Positions 17,031 through 26,340 are shown, numbered from the stretch's first letter. The stretch: 64,000 bases of DNA from Paenibacillus sp. 19GGS1-52 (GCF_022369515.1 NZ_CP059724.1:5828001-5892000), one strand, 5' to 3'. Numbers and translations are program-made. The notes: generated by a model from the sequence alone, not told the origin.

Positions 17031-17753
17031 TTAATTACAAGACAGTGTATCTAAATCCGACTGTATTGAATTATCGATTTCAACACTGCTAATAGGTTGC
17101 TGTTTAGGCAATTGAATATTAACAATAGTGCCTTTTTCGATATCTGTGTAATAGATGAGCGTACCATAATGTTTCTGGATAATACTTCTGCACAGCATTC
17201 CCCCCATTCCAATCCCCTTCTCCTTAGTTGAAAAGAAGGGCTGCCCCAGGTAAGGAACTCGCTCCGCCGAAATGCCCGTACCTTTATCCTCTATTTGGAT
17301 ATTCACATAATCCTGATCATAGTCAACGATTCGGATCGAAATAACTCCACCTTCAGTCATGGACTCGGCAGCATTTATGAGTTGATTATTCAGCAGCATG
17401 CTAATTAATCTCTGCTCACATTCGATATCCCGATGGTATCCGCATTTGATCTCCACCTGTATTCCTGCCTCCTGTAAAACAGGATACAGATCGTCCAGAC
17501 AATTGTGGACCACATTCTTTAGCTTAACGTTTCTAAAGTTCAGGTTGTCGATGTCATCGACCCTTGCTAAGAACTCTAAGCCATCCATTAATTTCTCCAA
17601 TATTACGATTTGTGAATGAATGAGAGTAGAATGTTTAGGGCTTATGGAATCCCTCAGCAGTGTTGTATACCCTTTTATAACAGTAATTGGATTTCTTACT
17701 TCATGAACAATACCCGCTGCCATCCGCTTCACAATATCCATATCATCGGTCAT
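17031..17753 (-). CDS. Orphan histidine kinase without sensor domain
   Basis: 240 residues: HisKA (GIVHEVRNPITVIKGYTTLL, about residues 13-32, with the phospho-acceptor His) and HATPase_c (N-box near LLNNQLINAAESM, G1 IEDKGTGIS, F/G2 PFFSTKEKGIGMGG). The HEVRNP core and size resemble cytosolic sporulation-type kinases. No intact response regulator gene is adjacent; the fragment immediately downstream is the remains of one. GGAAGGTGGG precedes ATG 17753, with TATAAT on the minus strand at 17774-17779. Likely partner: Spo0F or the lost regulator (inference). Confidence 0.85.
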   Translation of the reverse strand: MTDDMDIVKRMAAGIVHEVRNPITVIKGYTTLLRDSISPKHSTLIHSQIVILEKLMDGLEFLARVDDIDNLNFRNVKLKNVVHNCLDDLYPVLQEAGIQVEIKCGYHRDIECEQRLISMLLNNQLINAAESMTEGGVISIRIVDYDQDYVNIQIEDKGTGISAERVPYLGQPFFSTKEKGIGMGGMLCRSIIQKHYGTLIYYTDIEKGTIVNIQLPKQQPISSVEIDNSIQSDLDTLSCN

Positions 17754-18035
17754 TTCAAGCCCACCTTCCGTGCATTATACTGCAACATTTGCTGATTTCA
17801 GTATTAATACAAATACATGAACAGAAAATGACAAGATAAGATGATATTATGAAGGCATAAATCGGTTCTTTAGTCCTATTGAGTACCATTAATATGCGGT
17901 AGCGCAAGAATATTGTTATAATTTGTATCTTCCAGCTGATTTCCTAATTTTACAGCTTAATTACATCTATTGGTAATCACTCTTGTTTCCTATTTATGAT
18001 TCCACGAGAATAAGAAACTGTTCCTATAGCGCTAC
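17754..18035. other. Gene-free stretch upstream of the orphan kinase
   Basis: AT-rich DNA between the orphan kinase start and the pepF terminator. Apart from the TATAAT box of the kinase promoter (17774-17779) I see no ORF, repeat or RNA structure I can support here. Confidence 0.5.
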
Positions 18036-18082
18036 AAAAAAAGGCCTCTCCCGAGTTCAAAGAACTCAAGAGAAACCTCTAG
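18036..18082 (-). terminator. Terminator of the oligoendopeptidase gene
   Basis: Minus strand AGGTTTCTCTTGAGTTC pairs with GAACTCGGGAGAGGCCT around a TTT loop, followed by seven T. It lies 28 bp after the pepF stop. The apex GAGTTC/GAACTC recurs in other terminators of this window. Confidence 0.85.
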
Positions 18083-18109
18083 TCTAATAGGAATTTGTTG
18101 GTGATACTC

Positions 18110-19879
18110 CTATACTCTACTAATAAACTCGGCGATATCTGTCTTAATCAGCTGCAGCGCGTTTCTCCAGAAATCAATGGAATGTACATCTACTCCCATA
18201 ATAGCAGCTGCATCAACGATATTATTCTTGCTTGTTGCACTCAGGAACAGGCGGTATTGGCTGATGAATTCCGCTCCCCTTTTTAAATATTCAGCATACA
18301 GCCCTTTAGAGAATAGCAGTCCGAAGGAATATGGAAAATTCAAAAACTCATTACCAGCCATAAAATAACCAGCCTTGTTCATCCACATATAAGCATGGAG
18401 TGTAGTCTCGTCTATACTTTCACCATATGCCTCTACCATACAGGAATGCATTAATTCATTCAGTTCCTGAACGGATAACGGCCCTGACGCTCTTCTTGTA
18501 AATAATTGAAGTTCAAATAAATAGCGGGCATAGAAGTCCACCAGATAATAACCGGCATCGGAAATGCTTCTTTCCAGAATCGGGAGAGCCTCCTTCCCTG
18601 AGGCATTGCTGATTAAGACCTGATTCACCAAGGTCTCGCAGAATATCGAGGCCGTCTCAGCAATTGGTATCGGATAATCCGTGTTCAGCATCGTTTCATG
18701 GCTCAGACAGGAACTATGATAGGCATGGCCAATTTCATGGGCAAGCACGCTAATATCCAATGAAGTTCCGGTAAAGCAAGTCATAATTCTACTCTCTTGA
18801 ATAGGAAAGATATCGATGCATAATCCATATCCAGCCTTGCCTGCTCGTGGCTCTGCATCAATCCAGCACTGGTCGAAGACCTTCTCGGCAAATTCAGCCA
18901 GCTCCCGGCTAAAGGTTGCGAAGCTGGATATAATGATGTCCTTCGCCTCCGTGTAGGTTGCTGGTACCGTCTCCTCACCGATCGGTGCAAAGATATCATA
19001 AAAAGGAAGAGCATCCTGATGCCCCAAAATTCCAGCCTTCTTCCGATAGTAGGTATGAAAGCTTGGCAGACTTTCCTTAAGCGCATTAAGCATGGCATCC
19101 AAGGTTTCACTATCCATTCTCGAAGCCTCAAGCACCTTCTCCAGTGAAGAAGAGTAACCTCTCATTCCATAGATGGTTAACGCCTCACCACTAATACCGT
19201 TGATGCTGGCTGCACAGACTGGCGCAAGCTGTTGACAGGCTTCAATCTCTGCAGTATAAGCAGCGAGTCTTAATTCCGCCTTACTCTCATAAGCCATACT
19301 TCTCAGTTTAGAGAGTGTAACCTGTCTAGATTCGCCTTCAATAGAGATCACTGTACGCACATTTGAAGCACGCTCCATGTAGAGCCTTTCCCACGCTTTG
19401 GAGCCTGTGCTCTGCATGCTGGCTATAGCTACTTCAACTTCTGCACTTAACACATGACGAGATTGCGCCAACAGCTCTTGCAGATAAAATCGATGCTCCA
19501 GCAAATAGGGTGAACTCCCGATAAACTCATCGATATTCTCACAGCCGGCAAGCCAAAGCTTAAAGCTAGCAACTGTCCCGGCAATTTCAGAATTCACCTG
19601 CTCCATATCATCTGCAAGATTCATAGCTTCCATATGGTCACTATCCGCACTGAGAATTAATTCTGCATAAGCCAACAAACACACATATACGCTTTTATAT
19701 TGGTTATACAGCCTTAGAAAGGCTTCGATTGCTGCTGCAGGACCCTGAGTGTTCTCTAGCACACTCTTAGTCCACTGGTTTAAAGCCTTGCTATGTTGAT
19801 CAAGCAGCTCCCGGTCTGCGCTTAGCTTTGGGGAATCAAAGGAAGGATACAAAGTATCCAGATTCCAGGTCATATCCAT
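18110..19879 (-). CDS. M3 family oligoendopeptidase (PepF-like)
   Basis: 589 residues, the usual length of M3B oligoendopeptidases. The zinc site reads LAHEIGHAYHSSCL (HEXXH, about residues 379-388), with the downstream glutamate region ETASIFCETLVN. Cytosolic zinc metallopeptidase that cleaves short peptides; in bacilli PepF-type enzymes can process signalling peptides and delay sporulation when overexpressed. ATG 19879 lies 7 nt after the stop of the frameshifted PAS kinase, with its RBS (TTGGAGTGA) inside that stop, so the two are one transcription unit and probably translationally coupled. Confidence 0.92.
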   Translation of the reverse strand: MDMTWNLDTLYPSFDSPKLSADRELLDQHSKALNQWTKSVLENTQGPAAAIEAFLRLYNQYKSVYVCLLAYAELILSADSDHMEAMNLADDMEQVNSEIAGTVASFKLWLAGCENIDEFIGSSPYLLEHRFYLQELLAQSRHVLSAEVEVAIASMQSTGSKAWERLYMERASNVRTVISIEGESRQVTLSKLRSMAYESKAELRLAAYTAEIEACQQLAPVCAASINGISGEALTIYGMRGYSSSLEKVLEASRMDSETLDAMLNALKESLPSFHTYYRKKAGILGHQDALPFYDIFAPIGEETVPATYTEAKDIIISSFATFSRELAEFAEKVFDQCWIDAEPRAGKAGYGLCIDIFPIQESRIMTCFTGTSLDISVLAHEIGHAYHSSCLSHETMLNTDYPIPIAETASIFCETLVNQVLISNASGKEALPILERSISDAGYYLVDFYARYLFELQLFTRRASGPLSVQELNELMHSCMVEAYGESIDETTLHAYMWMNKAGYFMAGNEFLNFPYSFGLLFSKGLYAEYLKRGAEFISQYRLFLSATSKNNIVDAAAIMGVDVHSIDFWRNALQLIKTDIAEFISRV

Positions 19880-19886
19880 TTGTGAA

Positions 19887-21313
19887 TCACTCCAATGTAT
19901 AGGGCAATGTTATTTCAACCATGGTACCTTGTAGATTATTGTTACTAAACTGAATCGTCCCCTGATGATCATGGATAATTTTTTGACTAATCATAATTCC
20001 TAATCCAGTGCCACCGGACTTCGTTGTGAAAAAAGGTGTACCAATTTGACTAAGAATATCAGTAGGTATGCCTTTACCCTGATCTATAAATCGGATTAAT
20101 ACATGCTGCTTCTGTCTGCATACCTGAACTCTAATCTCCGTTCCCGGGGACTAGCTTCTATGGCGTTTTTTAGGATATTAATAAAAACTTGCTTCAGCTT
20201 ATTCTCAGCACATCTTATGTATAAACTAGCCTCTTGCTCGAATATTTCTAAATTAATCTCATTCTCCGACAAATGAGCTTGGCCATTAAGTAGGGTTACC
20301 GTTTGTTTCAATAAGGTTATAAGATCTTTATTAAGAAATTCTGAACTTGTTGGTTTCGCAAGCAGCAGTAGCTCCCCAATAATAGAATTAATGCGATCGA
20401 CCTCAGAGATAACCAAATCACTATATTTCTCACTTAATTGGGATTGGGCAAATAATAATTGTACAAAGCCTCTAATACTAGTTAAGGGATTGCGTATCTC
20501 ATGGGCTATTCCAGCCGAAAGCTCTCCGATTAACGAGATGCTCTCGGTCTTCCTCAATAATTCTTCCGTTATTCTCCGTTCCGAAATATCACGAACTATA
20601 GAAACTACCATTGTCTTATTGTTAAGTTTAAATGTCCTCGAACTAATTTCCACGGGTTTGGTCGATCCATCCTTGGTGATATGAATCCACTCTGTAAAAG
20701 TGGATCTTCCTTGAATAATAGTTGAGAAGGTATCCTTAATTTTATGCTTAAGACTTGGGTGGGCAATATCATTTACTGATCTCGAGAGAAGTTCAAGCTT
20801 AGTATAACCAAGCATTTGGCAAGCCATATCGTTTACATCGATAAACTTCGAAGGTTTTCCTTGATGATCCTGCTGGTAGAAATAGATAGCATCATTGACT
20901 TGGTTAAACAATTTGAAATATTTCATTTCCGATAGTTTCGTTTCTGTAACGTCTCTGGATAGACACACGTAAGAAATAATCTTCCCAGTAGGCTCTTTTA
21001 CCGAAGTAATAGACAGACTGACGCTGATAAGTTCACCATCCTTTTTTAACCTGAACGTATCCAGTGAGAAAACCTCATGCCCCTGGTCAATATACTGAGA
21101 GAGTCTGTCTCGTTCCTCGATTAACTCAGGGGGGATGTGGGGGAGTTTCAAACTTTTCAAATCATCTTTAGTCCAACCATACATTTTAGTGAAAGATGAA
21201 TTAACATATACCACCTTTTTATTAGTGTCTAAAATATAGATAGCATCCGGGCTGTTCTCAACATAAGAATATAAGGAATACTGCGGAATTTCGGTCTGAT
21301 ATACATTTGGCAT
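19887..21313 (-). pseudogene. PAS-PAS histidine kinase with a frameshift in the ATPase domain
   Basis: The first 405 codons (21313-20096) encode two PAS domains (about residues 15-130, 135-255), HisKA (GELSAGIAHEIRNPLTSIRG, about 272-291) and the N-box (INILKNAIEASP). After SP the frame runs into unrelated residues and stops at 20096. A different frame continues the domain: HVLIRFIDQGKGIPTDILSQ (G1), TPFFTTKSGGTGLGIMISQK (G2), ending with TGA at 19887. The break lies at a CCCCGGG run near 20140-20150; a one-base change restores the frame. Sporulation-kinase-like. Either a sequencing error or a recent loss of function. Confidence 0.85.
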
Positions 21314-21406
21314 AATAGACTCCCATAGTCAGTTTATTCAATAGTAACAAAATTTATCAAAATGTTCATTATATTATGAGACAGCTTATCCCTTATATTT
21401 TCCTAT

Positions 21407-21454
21407 TAAAAAAGAGGCCTTCCCCCAAGTTTGAACACTCGCGAAAGACCTCTT
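21407..21454 (-). terminator. Terminator of amt
   Basis: Long interrupted stem on the minus strand (AGAGGTCTTTCGCGAGTGTT against AAACTTGGGGGAAGGCCTCT) followed by a T run, about 30 bp after the amt stop codon. Confidence 0.75.
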
Positions 21455-21482
21455 GTTATCAGACTATTATATTAGATCATTC

Positions 21483-22766
21483 TTAATCTTCAGACCCTGT
21501 TCTCAGGTACAATGCTTGATCAATCACGGGTTGATCACTAAATCTTTCGAGTTCATTATAGGCAGGAATACCATGCATCGCCATATCCAAGCCCTCTTCT
21601 TCTTCTTCATCCTTAACCCGCAGACCGACCGTTGCTTGGATCAGCTTGGCTGCACCATAGCTTAACGAATAGCCCCAGATAACCACAGTAATTACTCCAA
21701 GCAGTTGAACACCCAGCAAATGAAAGTGCCCTGTAGTCAGAAGGCCGGCCTTTTGATCCAAGAGCCCCACAGCCAAGGCACCAAATGATCCGTTAATCCC
21801 GTGAACAGCAACTGCTCCTACAGGATCATCAACCTGCAGCTTATCAATAGCGAGTGTCCCCCAAATTACAAGAACACCAGCAACCAGACCAATTAGAATA
21901 GATGAATAAGGAGTTACAAACGCACAGCCTGCTGTTATAGCAACCAGACCTGCTAGCGCACCATTCATCGTCATACTGGGATCTGCTTTTCCATAGCGGA
22001 ACATGGTGTAGATCATAGCGGAAGTCCCGCCCGCAGCAGCGGCCAGCATCGTATTCAGAGCGATTAGCGAAAGGTTAACATCAGCGGCGTTCAAGGTGCT
22101 ACCGGCATTAAATCCAAACCAGCCAAACCACAGAATAAATGTACCGGCAGAGGCCAGTGGAATGTTACTCGGGGCAAACACATTCACACTTCCATCCGTA
22201 TTGAATCTGCCACGGCGGGGCCCCAGCACTTTCGCAAAAGCAAAAGCGGCAGAGCCTCCCAAAGCATGAATCGCAGCCGACCCAGCAAAGTCCTTCATGC
22301 CCAACTGCGCAAGCCATCCTTCAGGATTCCACACCCAGTGGCCTGAGATCGGATATAAAATAGCGGCTACAAAAAAAGCGATTAGGATATACGCCTTAAA
22401 AGACATACGTTCAGCAACAGCACCGGATATGATGGAAATTGTCGCGATGGCAAAACCAATCTGAAACAGCACATAGGCTGACAAAGGTAGATTCAAGTTG
22501 ATATGTAAAGTCTGGGAGGCACCCCAAAAATCAAAACTTATGATTCCGGCAAAATCTTTTCCAAACATCACTCCAAAACCTACTAAGAAAAAGGCTAACA
22601 CCCCAATGGTGAGATCGACAAAAATTTTCATAGTCACATTGACCGCATTCTTTGTACGCACAAATCCCGCTTCGAGCAAGCTAAAGCCGCCCTCCATAAA
22701 CAAAACCATCGCAGCAGCAAGCACTACCCAAACCGTATTTAAAGCGATATCACTTCCGGCATTCAT
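21483..22766 (-). CDS. amt: Ammonium transporter
   Basis: 427 residues with eleven predicted membrane helices. Amt family segments are visible: GGFSLLEAGFVRTKNAVNVT near the N-terminus, the pore-His region AIHALGGSAAFAFAKVLGPR and a second HGINGSFGALAVG near residue 315. It conducts ammonium/ammonia across the membrane and is normally gated by PII. GGGAGGG precedes ATG 22766. It has its own promoter with a GlnR/TnrA box and lies downstream of glnK on the same strand. Expression under nitrogen limitation is expected. Confidence 0.95.
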   Translation of the reverse strand: MNAGSDIALNTVWVVLAAAMVLFMEGGFSLLEAGFVRTKNAVNVTMKIFVDLTIGVLAFFLVGFGVMFGKDFAGIISFDFWGASQTLHINLNLPLSAYVLFQIGFAIATISIISGAVAERMSFKAYILIAFFVAAILYPISGHWVWNPEGWLAQLGMKDFAGSAAIHALGGSAAFAFAKVLGPRRGRFNTDGSVNVFAPSNIPLASAGTFILWFGWFGFNAGSTLNAADVNLSLIALNTMLAAAAGGTSAMIYTMFRYGKADPSMTMNGALAGLVAITAGCAFVTPYSSILIGLVAGVLVIWGTLAIDKLQVDDPVGAVAVHGINGSFGALAVGLLDQKAGLLTTGHFHLLGVQLLGVITVVIWGYSLSYGAAKLIQATVGLRVKDEEEEEGLDMAMHGIPAYNELERFSDQPVIDQALYLRTGSED

Positions 22767-22805
22767 GGTATTACCCTCCCTGATACTTTATATAACATAA
22801 GTTAT

Positions 22806-22833
22806 ATTATAGGTAGAGCGGGTAAATTGTCAA
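22806..22833 (-). promoter_or_regulatory. amt promoter
   Basis: On the minus strand TTGACA (complement at 22828-22833), a 16-bp spacer and TATAAT (complement at 22806-22811). Perfect hexamers, about 40 bp before the amt start. Confidence 0.75.
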
Positions 22834-22840
22834 CATCCAG

Positions 22841-22857
22841 TGTAATGTTTCCTTACA
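22841..22857. promoter_or_regulatory. GlnR/TnrA operator upstream of amt
   Basis: TGTAATGTTTCCTTACA fits the GlnR/TnrA consensus TGTNA-N7-TNACA exactly. It ends 8 bp upstream of the -35 box, centred near -50 of the likely start, which is the position used for TnrA activation in bacilli. Nitrogen-limitation induction of amt is the expected outcome. Confidence 0.75.
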
Positions 22858-22899
22858 CAAAAAGAGGACAAAGTATGTCTTCGCCCCCTGTTGTGATCT

Positions 22900-22954
22900 A
22901 TTTCATTTCGTTTTTATTTCGTTTTTATTTCGTTTTTATTTCGTTTTTCATTTC
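22900..22954. repeat. 11-bp tandem repeat (TTTTTATTTCG) at the glnK stop
   Basis: Three perfect units (22911-22943) are flanked by one imperfect unit on each side, and the last reaches into the final codons of glnK. The period equals about one helical turn, so the phased A/T tracts could bend the DNA upstream of the GlnR site, or the array could be a slippage hotspot. Confidence 0.75.
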
Positions 22955-23295
22955 AATTCATCTATTGTTTCATCAGTCTGGCCTGTTCTAATATTATACA
23001 TTTCTAGTAGAGGTAGAACGAAGATTTTCCCATCGCCCATTTCTCCAGTCTGCGCTGTCTTAATAAGCGTCTGAATGGTTTCTTGGACTTTATTGTCAGA
23101 TACGACGATTTCAATCTTTATTTTGTGGTGCAAATTAACTGTATAAGACTTCCCTCTATACACTCCTGTTGTATTCTTCTGCTGGCCACGCCCCTGTGCC
23201 TGAGTAACTGTAAAGCCTGTTACTTCAATAATTCGCAATGCATCAATGACTTCCCTAAGCTTCTCTGGGCGAATAATCGCTTCTACTTTTTTCAT
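22948..23295 (-). CDS. glnK: PII nitrogen regulatory protein (GlnK/GlnB family)
   Basis: 115 residues from ATG 23295 (GGAGG 6 nt upstream; the longer open frame to 23622 runs through repeat DNA and is not coding). PII features: N-terminal MKKVEAIIRPEKLREVIDAL, the T-loop stretch QKNTTGVYRGKSYTVNLHHK with Tyr at the positions of Tyr46 and Tyr51, and the C-terminal TGEMGDGKIFVLPL nucleotide-binding loop. It senses 2-oxoglutarate and ATP/ADP and controls Amt, GlnR/TnrA or glutamine synthetase. amt lies downstream on the same strand. Confidence 0.95.
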   Translation of the reverse strand: MKKVEAIIRPEKLREVIDALRIIEVTGFTVTQAQGRGQQKNTTGVYRGKSYTVNLHHKIKIEIVVSDNKVQETIQTLIKTAQTGEMGDGKIFVLPLLEMYNIRTGQTDETIDELK

Positions 23296-23390
23296 ATGTA
23301 TCCTCCAAATTATATAAGATGAACTTGAGATTTTCCCATACCAGGTGTCGATCGTAACTACGAGAAATATTTGGACTTCCGGCCGCTGTT

Positions 23391-23530
23391 GTCTCCAAAT
23401 TTCTTGATTTATTCCGCTATTTGCGGATGAAATCTGGAGACTGCCCATGCTTCCGAAGCGAGCTTTCCTACGGAAAGCTTTCAGGCGGTCGCTATCGCTC
23501 CTACAGTTCCAAAATTCCCCTCCGTTACTT
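23391..23530. repeat. Compound stem-loop repeat region upstream of glnK
   Basis: The gene-free stretch 23296-23668 holds a long hairpin (GTCTCCA at 23391-23397 with TGGAGAC at 23435-23441, inner TCCGC/GCGGA). It is followed by a second segment with GCTTCCGAAGC, GAGCTTTCC/GGAAAGCTTTC and GCGGTCGCTATCGC. Similar blocks are, as I recall, interspersed in many Paenibacillus genomes. No ORF with an RBS runs through it. The right end is a terminator. Confidence 0.5.
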
Positions 23531-23611
23531 CCCCTGTTCTTCTTTTTCCAGTTCATCTTACATAGTGTATCTGCAAATAAATTGTACCATAAATTTGGTA
23601 CACTCGACCTA

Positions 23612-23652
23612 AAAAAACGCACCGAAGGAAGAAATCGGTACGCGCTTTTTTA
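23612..23652. terminator. Bidirectional terminator downstream of the DUF2231 gene
   Basis: CGCACCGA pairs with TCGGTACG (one mismatch) between an A run and a T run. It ends the minus-strand gene whose stop is at 23669. Confidence 0.6.
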
Positions 23653-23668
23653 ATAGTTCATTATAATG

Positions 23669-24127
23669 TTATTTCCCTTGGGAAGCTGCTTGATACACCA
23701 GTTTGCCTCCGTAATGGCCTGTTAATACTACCAATGTTCCACCTGTCAGAGATAAGACAATCAGAACTGGAATAAATACTTTGGAAAAACTAAATTTCGC
23801 ATATTTCTTTAATTGTGGGATCACCGGGAACAATTGATACAGTTTAATTGCGACGATTATTCCAAACACAATTAAGGTGAACATGGCAAAGGTCTCATGC
23901 GTATGAACGGCTGCTTCTTGCGTCCCGAACACTTGTTTAGCAAAATGCTCCCCACCGTCGCCAGTTAGATAAGCCACAATAGCAGAGACAAATCCAATCA
24001 TCAGGCAGAAGTTGGCGATTGTATTCCAGACATTCGGCTTCCACAAGGCAATTAATTGAAGAACCGCACCTAACGATAATAAGGCGATTGGGAAATGGAC
24101 AATAAGGGGATGAAGAGGTGTGCTCAT
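23669..24127 (-). CDS. DUF2231 membrane protein
   Basis: 152 residues with four membrane helices, beginning with HPLIVHFPIALLSLG, the hallmark of DUF2231 (short, His-containing first helix). A second His-containing segment AVHTHETFAMFTLIVFG lies in the third helix. Conserved histidines suggest redox or heme association in this family, but no function is established. AAAGGAG precedes ATG 24127. It lies 55 bp downstream of the histidine kinase gene on the same strand. Confidence 0.85.
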   Translation of the reverse strand: MSTPLHPLIVHFPIALLSLGAVLQLIALWKPNVWNTIANFCLMIGFVSAIVAYLTGDGGEHFAKQVFGTQEAAVHTHETFAMFTLIVFGIIVAIKLYQLFPVIPQLKKYAKFSFSKVFIPVLIVLSLTGGTLVVLTGHYGGKLVYQAASQGK

Positions 24128-24182
24128 AATAAATTTCTCCTTTGGGATTGGTTTGGGCTAGCACTATAATTACGCTGATCTA

Positions 24183-25514
24183 TCAGGTTGTTGCCAGGTG
24201 TGAAACAATCGGCAAAGCAATGAAAAATGTACTTCCAATACCTACTTCGCTTTCGACCCAGATGGTACCTCCATGCGATTCTACAATCCACTTTGCAATC
24301 GACAACCCTAATCCTGTGTGGCCCTGCGTACGATTGCGTGATTCATCAACCCTACTGAAACGCTCGAACACTTCCTGCAGCTTAGCTTCCGGAATTCCAA
24401 TTCCTGTGTCCTGGATCTGTAGAGTCAACAGGTTGCCCTTCACTGTCGCCTTTATCATGATACGATCTCCTGCAGCTGTATATTGTACTGCATTATCCAA
24501 AAGGATCACGAACAGCTGTTGAAGACGTTCCTGATCAGCCCTCACAATAACTTGTGTATTGGCATTTAGCACAAGCTCAATCGCTTGCTGCTGTGCAATA
24601 GGCTGAAAATTGCGAAACGCCCGTTCTAATTCTCCATCCAACGAGAATTCGTCATATGTAAGCTCCACATCAGCTCCGTCAGCTTGTGCCAGGCTCAATA
24701 AATTCGAGACGAGACTCGTCATTCGTCGAACCTCATCCTTCATATCATCCATCACCTGCTTGCCAAAAGGGGAAAGTATATCCTCAGTCTCACTCTCCAA
24801 TACCTCAATAGACGAATGCAGCACTGTAAGCGGCGTGCGCAACTCATGAGAGGCATCCGCGGTAAACTTCTGCTGCCTAGCAAAGGAATGAATGATCGGC
24901 TTCATCGCACGACGCGACATCACATAGGCAAAAATAATTGAAACGACAAGAAATAAAACTGAGATGACTATTTGAGTATAAGTTACTTGTTCCAACAATC
25001 TCTGCTGTTCTGTGATATCAATCCCTGCTATTATGCTTCCCACGTAGAGACCCTCTCGATAGACGGCTCTTCCCGCCAGGAACAGGTGGACATTCTCTTT
25101 ATCAATATCATAGATATGATGAAGGGTCTGTTTCTCTTGAGGAATCCAATCCTTAACATTCTCCTTGATATCATTAGCCAGATCCTCATCTACCGCATCT
25201 GTTCTAATGATCTGTCCTTCATAATCAATCAGCATGTAAAAGGGCCGCAGGGGCGTTTCGATCCCGCCGGTTGGACTGTTCGTCTCCTCCTTGCCTATAT
25301 AATATTTGCTAGAACTTGCCTTATGGTTATAAGTAAGCATTTCATTTGAATGCTCCTGTATTTCACTAGTTACAACGGCTTCCAGCTTTGTTTTCTGTTC
25401 CTTATAGATAATAGAAGATAATAAAAGGTAGCTTGTCACATTCATTGACAACAAGAATACGATCATTAAGCCAGCAAAAAAAGTGGTCAGCCTTTTATTC
25501 GTTCGTGCAAACAA
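24183..25514 (-). CDS. Two-component sensor histidine kinase
   Basis: 443 residues: TM1 (about 12-34), an extracytoplasmic sensor (about 35-165), TM2 (about 168-190), HisKA (FTADASHELRTPLTVLHSSI, about 218-237) and HATPase_c (LLDNAVQYTAAGDRI; QDTGIGIPEAKLQEVFERFS; GHTGLGLSIAKWIVESHGG). Starts at TTG 25514 with GGAGG 6 nt upstream, inside the last codons of the response regulator gene (20-nt overlap), so the pair is translationally coupled. The signal is unknown; no transporter or protease neighbour hints at it. Confidence 0.93.
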   Translation of the reverse strand: MFARTNKRLTTFFAGLMIVFLLSMNVTSYLLLSSIIYKEQKTKLEAVVTSEIQEHSNEMLTYNHKASSSKYYIGKEETNSPTGGIETPLRPFYMLIDYEGQIIRTDAVDEDLANDIKENVKDWIPQEKQTLHHIYDIDKENVHLFLAGRAVYREGLYVGSIIAGIDITEQQRLLEQVTYTQIVISVLFLVVSIIFAYVMSRRAMKPIIHSFARQQKFTADASHELRTPLTVLHSSIEVLESETEDILSPFGKQVMDDMKDEVRRMTSLVSNLLSLAQADGADVELTYDEFSLDGELERAFRNFQPIAQQQAIELVLNANTQVIVRADQERLQQLFVILLDNAVQYTAAGDRIMIKATVKGNLLTLQIQDTGIGIPEAKLQEVFERFSRVDESRNRTQGHTGLGLSIAKWIVESHGGTIWVESEVGIGSTFFIALPIVSHLATT

Positions 25515-26187
25515 CAGCTACCTCCACTTTGTACCCCATACCGCGTACATTGTTAATATGCATCTGCCCTTTTGTGCAATCAAGCTTCTTCCGCAGTTGC
25601 TTAACCAATGCATCCAAGGTATTACTATTCACTTCGGAATCGTATCCCCATATTCGCTCGATAAGCAAGGATCGCGGGAGTACCTTGCCCTCATTCCTCA
25701 TTAAGAGCTCCATTAGCTGGAATTCCCGGGTAGTTAGTGTAACCTGTTCATCATTGCACTGTAGACTTCTTTCATTTAATAGCAACCGATAAGGCGACAG
25801 CCCAATCCATTCGTCCTGAATCGGTTGCACCATACGCCGAGAGATGCAGCGGATTCTAGCGAATAGCTCTGAGAATTCAAAAGGTTTAATGACATAATCA
25901 TCTGCGCCTGCATCCAACCCACTGATCCGGTCATTCAAGGTATCTTTTGCAGTAAGTAAAATGATCCCGCCGGTGTACGCATCTTTTCTCAAATCCTTGC
26001 AGAGCGTAACACCATCCATTAGCGGCATCATCCAATCCAGAAGCAGCAGGTCATAGCTTGTAACACTAATATAATCCAATGCTTCAAGACCATTCTGTAC
26101 CCAGTCCGTCGTATGCCCTTCCTTGTTCAGCATATGCACAATGAGCGGCCCTAATCGAATATCATCTTCCGCTAACAGAATACGCAT
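25495..26187 (-). CDS. OmpR/PhoB family response regulator
   Basis: 230 residues from ATG 26187 (GGAGAGGG upstream; the longer frame to 26337 is not needed). Receiver domain (MRILLAEDDIRLGPLIVHML; phospho-acceptor Asp in YDLLLLDWMMPLMDG; Lys in GADDYVIKPFEFSEL) followed by a winged helix (about 128-225; LTTREFQLMELLMRNEGKVL; NTLDALVKQLRKKL). Partner of the overlapping sensor kinase. Target genes are unknown. Confidence 0.94.
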   Translation of the reverse strand: MRILLAEDDIRLGPLIVHMLNKEGHTTDWVQNGLEALDYISVTSYDLLLLDWMMPLMDGVTLCKDLRKDAYTGGIILLTAKDTLNDRISGLDAGADDYVIKPFEFSELFARIRCISRRMVQPIQDEWIGLSPYRLLLNERSLQCNDEQVTLTTREFQLMELLMRNEGKVLPRSLLIERIWGYDSEVNSNTLDALVKQLRKKLDCTKGQMHINNVRGMGYKVEVAVVCTNE

Positions 26188-26340
26188 TGCCCTCTCCTCT
26201 ATACATACATTTTTTTGATGTTGATGTTCACTACAAGTGTATATAGTATCTCCAGAAGAGCATATATCACACTGGTCAGCTTGAATAGCTATAATTATTA
26301 GTATAAACTCCATTTCTGACAAATAAATGAGAAACAAGAG

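Noticed and set aside
23296..23622. N-terminal extension of the PII protein
   Set aside because: The extension crosses intergenic repeats; the GGAGG before ATG 23295 and the usual PII length fix the start.
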